Shown here: one piece after another, positions 1-10,600 of the stretch
Position numbering within the stretch: the first letter of the stretch is position 1
Layout of the letters: the number at the start of each line of letters is the position of its first letter
Origin: Temnothorax longispinosus
Lineage: Eukaryota > Arthropoda > Insecta > Hymenoptera > Formicidae
Reading direction: 5' to 3'
Assembly (NCBI RefSeq): GCF_030848805.1
Contig: NC_092359.1
Span: forward strand, 15,985,102 to 16,049,101
DNA length: 64,000 nt
The notes under the pieces: model-generated
What the model was told of the DNA's origin: nothing
Database searches by the model: none
What the model saw: only the letters and a program-made list of their open reading frames with translations
Made by a program: the position numbers and the translations under genes

Positions 1-1
1 C

Positions 2-166
2 CGTGTAGAATTTCCGATATCATCGGGCCATCGGTATTATGTACACGACGCCCGCTCGAAACTGCGGAATGTCATCGTCCTCTCCTCGTCTTCGCAGTCC
101 TCGTCGTCCCGGTCTCGATCCTCCGAGTCTCATGGACGCGAACGCGATCGTAAATATCGCACGTGA
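2..166 (+). CDS. Possible C-terminal coding piece of an RS-rich protein, cut by the left window edge
   Basis: Frame 2 is open from the window edge to a TGA at 164-166, giving about 54 residues. The first half is mixed in composition (with a HRYYVHDARSKLRN stretch) and the second half is rich in Ser-Arg, ending SHGRERDRKYRT. Arg/Ser-rich tails of this kind occur in splicing factors and related nuclear proteins, but nothing here identifies a family. A good polypyrimidine acceptor (tcttcgcag, ending at 97) sits inside the frame and is in phase 0 with it, so the last exon could begin at 98. A competing frame (39-221) is also open, which lowers confidence. The gene would extend to the left, outside the window. 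Confidence 0.35.
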   Translation, partial: RVEFPISSGHRYYVHDARSKLRNVIVLSSSSQSSSSRSRSSESHGRERDRKYRT

Positions 167-700
167 GACAGCGCCCGCGACTCACCCCCCGCAATTTGGA
201 GTCTCCTATTTCCGTCGATAAATCTCGCCGCAATCTCCGGAAAAATGCTTAAAGTCGGGTCACCAAGGAGAACCGTCGTTCCCTTATTCCAGTAAGAACG
301 CCTTTCTTTTCGAGATTCCTTCCCGCGCGTCTGCATCGTAATAGAGTATTAGGGCAGATGCCACTCGCGGGATGAAGAGGGAAAAAAAAGCGCGAGAAGG
401 AGGAGCGAAAGAGGTGCTGTCGAGAGAATCGCAATCCTATAAATAGAAATCAAATTCTCATCAATCTGTGCGTCTGTATAACAAGTATTTAGGTAACAAA
501 GGACTACATTGTGCAATATACAATTTTGCGCGTAAATATCCATCAACAAAGTCGAAAAAATTATATATCGAAAAAATATTTTGAGATGTTTAATGCCGAT
601 GTATGGTTGTTCAGTCTCTCGTTTGTCACTAGACAGACGATGAAATTATGACTGTGCGTGTACCTTATGAGTTCTATAAAATAAAGCACATAGATATTCT
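167..700 (+). other. Possible 3' UTR of the left-edge gene
   Basis: This sequence follows the TGA of the RS-rich frame. It starts CpG-rich, turns AT-rich, and contains an AATAAA at 680-685 that could be the poly(A) signal. This is inference only and depends on the left-edge ORF being real. Confidence 0.25.
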
Positions 701-3700
701 ATTATACGCGAATCTCTGCACGATTTATAGGTACAGTTATTATATAGTACAGTTATTATTCCTGGGGGACTGGCATTACTATTCGCGCTAGGATAATTAA
801 TCAGGGCGTATCCAGGACGAGGTGATATATCTCGTTAAACAGTAAATATGAATTTGTAATGTGTTGGGTAAGGCGACCCGAATTCTCGAAGGCACCGCGA
901 CGTTAAATGAGTCTCCTGCGATTAATCGCGCACCCAGTCAGGTGCCATTTGTTACCGTTACAGCGCCCTGAAAATAATACCGGGCGTGTAACACCTGGTC
1001 GCCAACTGCAACTTCGCGCAACGCGACGGGCCCTTTTCGCCTCTCGCGCGATTAATTGCAAATTCGATCGCCGTAGCGCCATTTGTTACGTTATAGCTCA
1101 TTGAAACTGTTCGTTAGCCTCCTCGACTCGCCGCCGAAAAAAAAGAGTTCGATCCGTGCCTGTTATCGCGCGAAATAATGTGAATATATTGGATCCTGGT
1201 TTCGTGGGATTAATCGCGATTATAACAGAATATGCCTGTTTATTTAAGTGGCAGCGTAATTCAATTACGAATAATTTATGTGCGAAAATGTGCGCGTTAT
1301 TAGCTAACTTACCCTCGATATAGTTGGCGGTATATGGAGAGTGGAAATGTTTTAATTATCCGTAATTACTAAAATGAAGAATGTTAACTTGTAGCTACTT
1401 TAATTATTACTCGATATATACATAATCTCTCGTAATTGTTGTGTAATGTTTTAATTGTGTGTGTGTGTGTGTGTGTATGTGTGTGTGTGTGTATATATAT
1501 TCTGGAGATTGTTAAAATCATAATACGAAAATGTTGAAGTAACGATAAACTCTGAGTTATAAGCGATCAAAGTTAGTAAATAATAAAAGTTGCGCACTCT
1601 CAAGCCGCGTAGTAAGATTTTGAACTCTCGTTCTCGGAATATAAAGTATTGTGCGATGATTACGAACACGAAGCACCTTGCATAATAAGGGCATTTTATA
1701 CAAATACAGAAGTAAACGTAGATCCAATATTTATCGATATATATACATTTATCGTATTAATGTTGTTGTATACGTCTGGAGAATATAATATCTGTAATCC
1801 GGAGTAAAGTCTCGACTGTTTCGCAATCCACCGATATTAGGGATATATTCGTCCACATTCTCTGCTTTCGCACTTTACGCACCTTTTCTTCACATGCGGT
1901 AGATAGCTATCTTGGGACCCGGAAGGGACGTTGGGGGATGAATTTTGGTCAGGCAGCTCGTAAGGTACCCCACGAATCGCTACGTGCTCCGCACGAAGGA
2001 ATCCGTACCTTACGGCCGAGCAAGTGCGAGCGTGCTGACACGTGTCTATATATAACGTGAAACCACGGGGATCTCTCATTCTCTTTTCCCCACGCGCCGA
2101 AAATCTTTCGTCACGAAAACACTTTAGTAGTTCCCCAAGGTACCATTTAGACTCTCCGCTGCGCATTTTTCAGTTCGCCGAGATCTTCCGTGCTGCATAT
2201 TTTCCCTGCAAATTGCTACATAGTCTTGATTGTCGTTTTTGAAAGGATTTATTAATTTACTTCCGACTCGTAATTAATTTTTGCTCACACCGGAAATTGC
2301 GAAGATCTGTTGGTCAATATTTCTAGTAAAATTACAGTGTATGCTATTTTCTTTCTTTTCCTGGGAGATATATCTCTGAATTAATATGATCACTCATCAA
2401 GATTGCATTATTCTTGCTAAAATAAACGTTGCATCGTTAAAATATTATGGAAAATTCTGTTAGGGTGATATCGCAACTATCCTAATACGGTCCATAAGCG
2501 TTAATAATATATGATTTAATATCGAGTTACATTTCTTGTTATACACATTCTGTTCTTCTATAATTCATAAAGTCATTGTAATCTATTCAGTTACGGTTAA
2601 AAAGCTCTCTTATCGAAGTAAGTTTAAAATGATGTTTAAAGTTACGCAATAGTTATGCAAATGATTAAATCTAAACTTCGCGAAGCTAATATTACGGCAT
2701 CGTCGTAAAGTTTAAGCATTGCAAGCCGTATGCAGGCGAGAATTTTAATAATGCTGTTGATTACTTTAATCTTTTCTTCATCAATAATCGTAATGTACAT
2801 TTAACGGATTTAATTATTGTGAAGTCGGTCTTTATACCTATATTAATAATCAAGATTTAATTAAAGTGATGAAGGATTAGTTATCTAGCTTTCTATCATT
2901 ATTAATTACAATCTCTTAAGCAAATTACGACTTTAGTATTTCTTTAAAAATTCTTTATGTAGAGCACTTGTAAAAATCTTACTGCCCAATCTTACTGCAT
3001 CCCTTTGTATATACAGCAAATAGTAACAGTAAAATTGTAAGCGTGTTGTAACACAAGACTTCAATAACGGAATCGGTAAACCATTCAGATAGCTGCCGTG
3101 GGTGCTCGCGTATTGAACGAGATATATGCTTTTAGGAGAGATTTTCTTTTCACAAACAGACGTTATCGAGTCTTAATGCGTATCTAGATTTCCGGTCACG
3201 GTTGCGGTACGAGCGACGTTTGCTTCGCAAATCAACTGATATTGAAACCGGTCGGCGGTTCTCAGCGACGACGGCGGTTGGTTTCTCGGGGTGTCACCGC
3301 AGAAACCAATTACGACGTATTCAACCGTGGAGCAGCTAAAATCCCGACCGAGTAGCCCTTGAACCTCATCCGCTGCAGACGTGGATAATCGTATCGTGGT
3401 AGGGTGGATACTCCCTCGTGCAGCGTAAATGTGTACGAGTGGGTTCCTGAATTCTCTCTCTCTCTCTTTCACTCTCTCATAAACGCAAGAGATCGACTCC
3501 CAGCGTGAGAATCGAGAGGGTGAGAGAGACCCATTCTTTTCGCACGTTCGCGATATCTCGCTGTCTACGGAGCTGTCGTACACCATTCGCGTCGCAACAT
3601 ATGTAAATGACAACGGACGCAAGTGGCAACGGCTGATGTAGTAGACTGTGTAGAGCATATTATTCGTGAACGCTACATCAGAGAGAGGGACGTGCACCGA

Positions 3701-5211
3701 GCTCAGGTGCACTTACTGGCTCCGCTACTCCCAGTTCAATGTGCTAATTTTTTTAACATAGAGTATGGGACGGTCTAACATAATAAGTCTAATGTGTCTC
3801 GACGTAAATACAAAAGTTACATGTATAAGCATATAAAATATGTTTAATAACCGTGAATGAAGATAAATTGAATATTATACAAAATATCAATTTACTGAAT
3901 CTATGAAGAGTCCTAAATGTAGACAAGAACTTATTTTTATTGCCTAGCATTATATTCTTTTTAGGGCGGGCTTTTAACTTTGTTATATAATTCCGAACGT
4001 ATTACAATTATGATGGTATCTTTTAATAAATATAGTTTGGTCATTATTGAAAAAAACTTCAAAGTTTATATTGTAGAGTTGCACGGCAATACACCAGCGT
4101 GATTTTTTGTTATTTTTGTCGTTGCAATTGAAAGTATATAATATATTTTACTAATTTTTTTTAAATACAATTATCTATATAGTATTTTTTCTTATATCTA
4201 GGAATTATTAATGTTTGATATAAAAACGTCAATTATTGATATATTTAATTGTCCAGTAATTAAAATGATGCCATAATTTACGCACACATAAACGGCATAA
4301 CAATAAATTATATTTGAGGCATGTCTAGATAATATATCTTACAGCCGATTCGCGGCGGATTCAGGGTAATAATGGCTCTTCTGAATGGATTGTACGCTAG
4401 GCTTGAAGCCAGGCTTGAATGGCGAGCTGTCGTAAACGTTAATTTGGTACTGAGCCATGGTTTAACCCTATCAGTACTGAACAGACGACGGTAACGTTGT
4501 ATCGTAATTGCGTTCCATTGTGTTATTATATCAGAGCGAAGGCAAAATGTCTTAATACCTCTATAACGCAGCGAGGATTAGCTTCTTTATCGGAATTTTA
4601 GCTTTTACAATTTACTTACTTCGGCACAATACTCAACATCTCGAAATTTACTTTATTATTATTGAAATTGTACGTTACTGTATTATGATTATGATTTAAT
4701 TCAATTTTTAATTTTTTTTTTGTAAAATTGAATGAAAGATGGTTCTTTAATTTTATAAAGAATTAATGTTTAGAATATTAATTGATCCGTTTAACTTTAT
4801 TCTCTTTTATTTGCAACGATTACATATTTTGAGTAAATATTGATTAGTGATATAAGAGAAAGATAGTTATAAATAATACAACAACGTCATTAAGAATAGA
4901 GTCATTAAGAATAAAGCGTTTTTGGATTTGTTTCATCGTTGATAACGCGATAATCATCCGCCTAAAAATGAGTATATCTTTGAAAAAACTCGCTTTTTAA
5001 ATTTATTTCGTAACAGTAGCAAAAGCTGAAATATATGTCATATGAACGAGGTTAAAATACCGTGCAACGTAACAGGGAGCTGCATGCATTTCACGCGTTG
5101 GTCGACGAAACACGTGGAATAGGAAAAACACGATGAACGTAATGGGGAGGTGTATCCGTGATGAATCGATGATTCATGGGTTAAAGCAAGTCGGGCGCCG
5201 TCTTACTGATA
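701..5211. other. Intergenic DNA without a supportable gene
   Basis: AT-rich DNA with CpG-richer patches near 900-1130, 1850-2150 and 3170-3720. The longest frame (minus, 3712-3173, 179 codons) lies in the last patch, has no recognisable domain and contains a translated CT/GA microsatellite, so I read it as chance. A short 15-bp duplicated motif (acagttattat-) occurs at about 733-762. Confidence 0.6.
1456..1500. repeat. (GT)n/(TA)n microsatellite
   Basis: Alternating GT dinucleotides interrupted by one AT step and ending in a TATA run. Simple repeat, read directly from the sequence. Confidence 0.95.
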
Positions 5212-5536
5212 TACAGGGTGTTTCAAACTTATAATTTCAACCACAGCTACAAGTTTATCTGAGAATAATGACGATTTTCTCAAACATTAATACTTTAATA
5301 TTATATTTAATTTATTAGTTCTGTAAAAAATTTTAAAACATTTTGTCTATTAGCAAATGTCAAAATTTACAAAAATGTATTGTTTCATTTGTTTTGAAAT
5401 GTTTCTCTATTTAATACGTGAAAAATAGACTCAATGGAAGAATAGATCGTCATCTCGTTTCCCACAGACAGATCGTTCCACCAAGGTAGCGTAGAATCTC
5501 TGAAAAGGACATCCGGTAAGCGTGAGACATCCTGTA
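5212..5536. mobile_element. MITE-like element with CAGGGTGTTTC-type terminal inverted repeats
   Basis: The left end TACAGGGTGTTTCAAACTTA (5212-5231) and the reverse complement of the right end, TACAGGATGTCTCACGCTTA (5536-5517), match at 16 of 20 positions. TA dinucleotides sit at both outer edges, as expected for Tc1/mariner-type insertion. The interior is about 285 bp, AT-rich, with no transposase ORF, so it is non-autonomous. CAGGGTGTTTC-like ends are common in insect MITEs; the superfamily assignment is inference. Confidence 0.65.
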
Positions 5537-5837
5537 AACCATGAATACAGTTTAAAGTGCTCTGCGGGAAAAGTGGGAGGCCTTTAAGTCCTTATGAGCG
5601 CGTATCACACGTGGTCACGCGGCGTCTTAAGATACGTATATGCTCGCATCGCATGCATATTAAAGCCGGGTTCGCTCGCGCCGTTATATCGGTCCTAAAT
5701 CCACACTCTCGACGCCAACGTGACGAGACGATAGCGTTGTTGTACCGCGGCGGAATGCGGCATATATGTGGGCGCGCACGTCAGGATAACGAAATCCCCG
5801 TGTCACGCTAGGAAGCGCCGAAACTTTCTCTCGCCGG

Positions 5838-5868
<31 letters not shown>

Positions 5869-5980
5869 TTGTCATGCACAACTCGTGATATTCTAATTAG
5901 AGCTCTTCAACGCTAACCGCACATACCTATAAGTTGCATCTCTATGGTTTAGAAGTTTAGAGAGTTTGATAATAGTCATC
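5537..5980. other. CpG-rich intergenic segment with trinucleotide repeat
   Basis: Between the MITE and the SINE lies a CpG-rich stretch (5557-5880) with overlapping short frames on both strands and a GGCGTC tandem repeat. No gene is supported. Confidence 0.5.
5842..5871. repeat. (GGCGTC)n microsatellite
   Basis: About five copies of the hexamer GGCGTC, interrupting nothing recognisable. Confidence 0.9.
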
Positions 5981-6245
5981 TTGATATTAATAAATCACGG
6001 GTGGCAGTGTGGTCTTGTGGTAAAGCGCCAGACTCGTAACCTCGAGGAACCGGGTTCGAGTCCACCTGATCACAGGAATTTTTATATTCCAAACTACACC
6101 CCCCGCACGAGTGGGGCTCTGTGCGGAGAAACTGGGCTATCTTTCGGAGGAGACATTAAATTTGAAATTGGTCGTCAAGCTTGGGGAGCTTGGAAGTATT
6201 GTGGAAAAGTTAATTTCTTACTTTAGAATTGATATTAATAAATCA
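5981..6245 (+). mobile_element. tRNA-Thr-derived SINE with perfect 17-bp target-site duplication
   Basis: The direct repeat TTGATATTAATAAATCA at 5981-5997 and 6229-6245 is a perfect target-site duplication around a 231-bp body (5998-6228). The head resembles a tRNA-Thr(CGT) gene: box A TGGTCTTGTGG (6010-6020), an anticodon loop CTCGTAA (6033-6039), and box B GGTTCGAGTCC (6053-6063) matching the pol III consensus. Downstream, TTTCGGAGGAGACATTAAA (about 6142-6160) resembles the conserved body of several invertebrate tRNA-SINEs; that link is from memory. There is no poly(A) tail. The intact duplication suggests a fairly recent insertion, mobilised in trans by a LINE. Confidence 0.88.
6010..6063 (+). 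promoter_or_regulatory. Internal RNA polymerase III promoter (boxes A and B) of the SINE
   Basis: Box A at 6010-6020 and box B at 6053-6063 have tRNA-like spacing. A complete cloverleaf is not preserved because the acceptor stem does not pair, so this is a SINE head rather than a functional tRNA gene. Confidence 0.75.
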
Positions 6246-7560
6246 TTAATTTTAACGCCAATTGCTAGTGATACGTGAGAAAAAATTTGATTAATTTATC
6301 ACGAATTAATGATCTGATATGCTCATATACACGAGCCTTGATTTTCGTCATTTGGACAAGTATCTAATAACATTCAAGGATTATCATTGGATCATTATTC
6401 AGATATCCGCTGACAAAGAGACTGTGACATCATTCTGTATGAATATTAAATGCGCATATATTCATCGCAATTATTGATCTCCCTTAACGAGCCGAGCCCT
6501 AACGAATGGCTCGTTGAGCGTATAACATACGTATACAATAGCATATGTATATAACATGTTATATTTAATCCCACTTTGCCTGAATTAGTGAAGTTATATA
6601 TCTATTCGTCAACATAATTCCCTGTAATTATGCTTGTTATAGAGCAGACAACATAAAATGTATTAATTAACTCGGTTTTAACCGAGTCCCTGACTTTTGT
6701 GTAACGTAGTTGCCCCGAATTATAGGATATTTTGATGTATAAAAAATATCTATCTATTTTTGTATCAATGTTTTATTTATTAAAAAGTTTTTTAACTTTT
6801 CTATTTAGAATAATAATGTGGTTTATATATAATTAATATGTATATTAATTGCTATATTACTTTTTATTATCGAAAAATCGTAATATAAAGGAAAAATTAT
6901 TATCTGTATATTGTAGAGAAAATATTTGAAGTATTTCTCTATGAATCAATATTAATTATGTAATAATCTATTATTACATATTTGTTATTTAATATCAAAG
7001 TTATATGATAAGTAAGGATACAAAAATTTTCAAAAAGCATCAGGATGTAATAATAGCCGTAATAAAAACATAGGTTTATGAATTTATTGAAATATTCGCG
7101 CAAAATGAATGGTACGTTCGCAACGCGACACGTCACGTTGTCTTGCACGATTGATTTTTTTTAGAACTTTTCATAAAGCAACAGACGTGGCGGCGCGTAT
7201 CGCGTGGGCGAGTCTGTCTTTCTTCTTCTCTCACGAAAATGGATTTAATATTTTCGCTTATGGCGTGCAATCGATATAAATGCAAATTAGGGTTCACGAC
7301 GCGGTTCGGTCGAATGATTCGATTTCTCCTGCGTTCATTCGCGGAAGTAAAGAAAAGGATGAAATCTTATCAAAGCTGTTCACGTTTGAATGACAAGGTT
7401 TGAATACGTTTTGATACGAGGTTTGAAGAAGCATGCGAGAGATTTTTAGTTGGTGGCTTAACATAATTTGTTGAGGATAATCTGGATCAGAAATTGATGG
7501 GTCGAACGGATACAATCATATCGTGCATTTCAAAGCATTTAACTACATTACAAACTTTGA
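6246..7560. other. Intergenic DNA without visible features
   Basis: AT-rich sequence with scattered short frames only. A CpG-richer patch near 7170-7520 shows no splice-consistent coding frame. Confidence 0.6.
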
Positions 7561-7646
7561 TATTTCAGTCACTATACATATGCATAAAATAAAGAAATAT
7601 ATAAATATTTTTCTTTATTTTATGCATATGTATAGTGACTGAAATA
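7561..7646. repeat. Perfect inverted repeat: 37-bp arms, 12-nt loop
   Basis: The left arm 7561-7597 and right arm 7610-7646 are exact reverse complements, separated by a 12-nt AT loop (7598-7609). The arms begin TATTTCAGTCACTATACATA. Pairing stops abruptly at both outer ends. It could be a foldback/MITE remnant or a long hairpin RNA precursor. A perfect 37-bp stem without bulges is more like a recent inverted duplication than a typical conserved pre-miRNA. Confidence 0.95.
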
Positions 7647-10600
7647 CGTAAACACTCTTTCTTTAATCTGAAATGTCAAAATTGAACAAATTTTATTTAA
7701 AATATATTGTTAAATTATTAGGAGAAATACACAAGTGTTTATTTTTTATATTTTCTAAGGAAGAAATTTAAATTTGTTTTTAAATTTATTTTTCATAAGT
7801 TTGCCTTAACGATTAAATCATGTACTGAGATATATTATAGCCATGTGAGTGGACATATGACACGTACATTATTGAATATATCATAAAATAAATGTGTTGC
7901 TCGAAGTAAAAAAAGGCTAGATATATTACACATGACCTCCGGTTGAGAAAGATAGAGATCATTTTACGAGCATCGTCGGCAGAGAATATTAATCCATCTC
8001 TCGTGGTGAAAGCGCCTTTAATGTTTTATTGATTTACTTATTTATAAGAGACCAATATCAATAAATTCTGAGTATTGTTACAAATTTTTTATCACACTTA
8101 AATTAATAAGTACATCCTAAGGCTTAATTTAATTAGACAGCTATGAATATAATGATGCTGCTGGATCATGAGTATCATATAACAAGATATGTAAAATTGT
8201 TATTTAGTTTATTGTTACATATAGTAATATTTACTTAGATTTGTGAGTTTTTTTAATTTATAAACTTTTTAGTTTATTGACGGCAAATAATTATACTATA
8301 AATTATTCTGAAGAAATAATATACTATATTTTAAAATCAAAATTTTTTTTTAAACTTGCAAAAATGTGGAGTAATATAAAATTTAATGCAACATTGGCAT
8401 TCTCCACTTTTTTAATTAAAAAATGTATTTACTTATAAGATAATAAGGTATTTTACCGTGTAGATAAAATATCGTAGCAAAAAGCAATTTTTTATCATAT
8501 CAATACGGTTGTCGTAATCACAAAGGAAAACGTATCTATACATAAAAGTAATTTTATAGCGCCTAGCAGAGTCGGCTGTTTTAATCAATCAAACCGATCC
8601 CGTCGAAGTTTCGGAAGTAAATTTGAAACGGCCGTGCAGTTGGCGTCGCGTCGACATAAATTTCATGCACTTTCGTTATTTTTCGTCTGAGCAAACATTT
8701 CGCAGCGCCGCGTGTAACGTATATACATGTGCAACGATCTCGCACGGACAGCGCATCTCTCGATGAATTGTATATATGCAAAGCGAAGTCGCGTTTATTC
8801 CGCTACAATTACGTAAAATGCCACACAGGTATCACGCCGGAGTGGTCTCGCAAAAAACATTCGCTCGATTCGCTCTCTCTTTCTCTCTCGTGTATGCGAT
8901 ATTTATGTACGCGTGTGTGTTCAAACGCTTTGCTCGTTCGAATTGGGTTTTTTGGGACGGTGTGTGGTCGACACGAGTGATAAAAAGACAGAAAAAAATG
9001 TCTCTCGGCCCGGACACCTCCACGGGATGCGTTAAACCGTGCACACGAATATGAAATAGCATAGTGATACGCGTTAGAAACCAACATTCATCGAATCCAA
9101 GAATCCAAGTCTAATTGTAAGATAGAGTAATGCATTAGAAAAGTTGAGTTTAAAGTAGTATCATTTTTAATCGAGCGAAAATAATGGGTACATTTTATAT
9201 ACACCGTAATATTGCAGATATTATAACACCGTGTAAAACGCAGGTTTTAATACCTACTTCCTATATTTTTTTATATTCACTCGGCTATTTTCTTTTTGAA
9301 CGTGGCATATGGCGTTCAAACATATATAAATCCGATAAGTTGACCGAACAGATTTCTCACACTCAGCTTCCCAAGTGAGGGAGAAAAAAGGGTATCAAAG
9401 TTTTATGTCCGGCCATATAATATATTACTAAAGAAATAATCGAACTAAACAGTTTGTTACGATCGCAAGTTTCTCAGGTAGATATCTGATTTTTCTTAAA
9501 CTTTTTTTAGTCGTAAATTTTTTAATAAATTGGCAGTGAGTTTTTTATGATAGCCACATTTTCTAATTTCGGATTTATTAAAAAATGCGTACTTTGCCTT
9601 TATATTTTTTGACTGTTTTTTTATTTCCAGCAGTTTTATCCAGTTCTCTATAAATATTTTTTGCAATCTTGTATCGCCGTTACCGCCGTTAGTTTTGTAC
9701 GTCGACCTACGTTCCGCGAAAGCTTAAGCTTATACATCTCAACACGTCGCACGGTTAATTCCGCAGGAAACTTCGTAACTACCTGACGCGGGTTGGAAAG
9801 TCTAGTTATTGAAGGTGCACGTGCGAACCGTTTAGCCCGTGCACATGCACGTGACGCCGGTCTCTCGGCGTCGGAAGGGGCCGACCAGCTGTTGCAGCTC
9901 GAACCGATCGGAATCTTCTCGGTTATTGTATCAAACGCATAAATCTCGTCTTTATTGCTGTTATATGCTAAGCAGGACGAATCCTCGGACAGGTTACGAC
10001 GACGGCTCTGGGAAGCCGCGCAAGAATAACGCGTCTTCGTATAGATGAATGCGCATAGGATATCCCAGATTTCCTGATTTTCTAACTTTCGTTCACGAAA
10101 AGCATAAAGTTCACCTTTCCTTGACAAAGATGTCAAGGAGACATCGACAACTTTTGGATTATAAGTGGTTGAAAATCCAAAGTTTTTTATGAATAATGTT
10201 TTGATTTAAATGATGAAATAAAAATTTAAATTTTAGTACAGTTTTGTTAATTGAATCTTAAGTTACTTAAATTTAAATTTAAATAAAATATAAAATTTTC
10301 ACTGAAAAGGAGGTCAATTTTAAATTGATGGTATTTTTATAATTGATTATACAGCTTTTTAGTATATATCTATGCACCCTCGCCCTTGCGTTTCGATGAC
10401 CGAGATAGTCATCGGTGTGAACTTACATATTTAATTTGGAAACTGGTTAGCCGCGCGAGCTGTTTGCGGAACGATCGTTACCGCTGATTTATAAGCTCAT
10501 TCGTTTTCGCGATGGGCCCTTCCTTCGCGTTAGCGCGCCGTTAGACGCGTGTGAGTGCAAATACGCGTGTCTACATAAGCGCGTGTATGTATATTTAGGC

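Noticed and set aside
3173..3712. Minus-strand 179-codon frame
   Set aside because: CpG-rich chance ORF spanning a CT/GA repeat; no domain and no splice support.
6003..6026. Match of TGGCAGTGTGGT to the 5' half of miR-34
   Set aside because: Similarity ends after 12 nt, and the stretch is the start of a tRNA-like SINE head with boxes A and B and a target duplication.
6001..6075. Functional tRNA-Thr(CGT) gene
   Set aside because: Boxes A/B and the anticodon loop are present but the acceptor and anticodon stems do not pair well. The flanking target duplication and tail show a SINE.
9648..10136. Minus-strand open frame of 162 codons
   Set aside because: The first codon is not ATG and the only ATG is near the end. 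No acceptor or donor pair and no recognisable domain.
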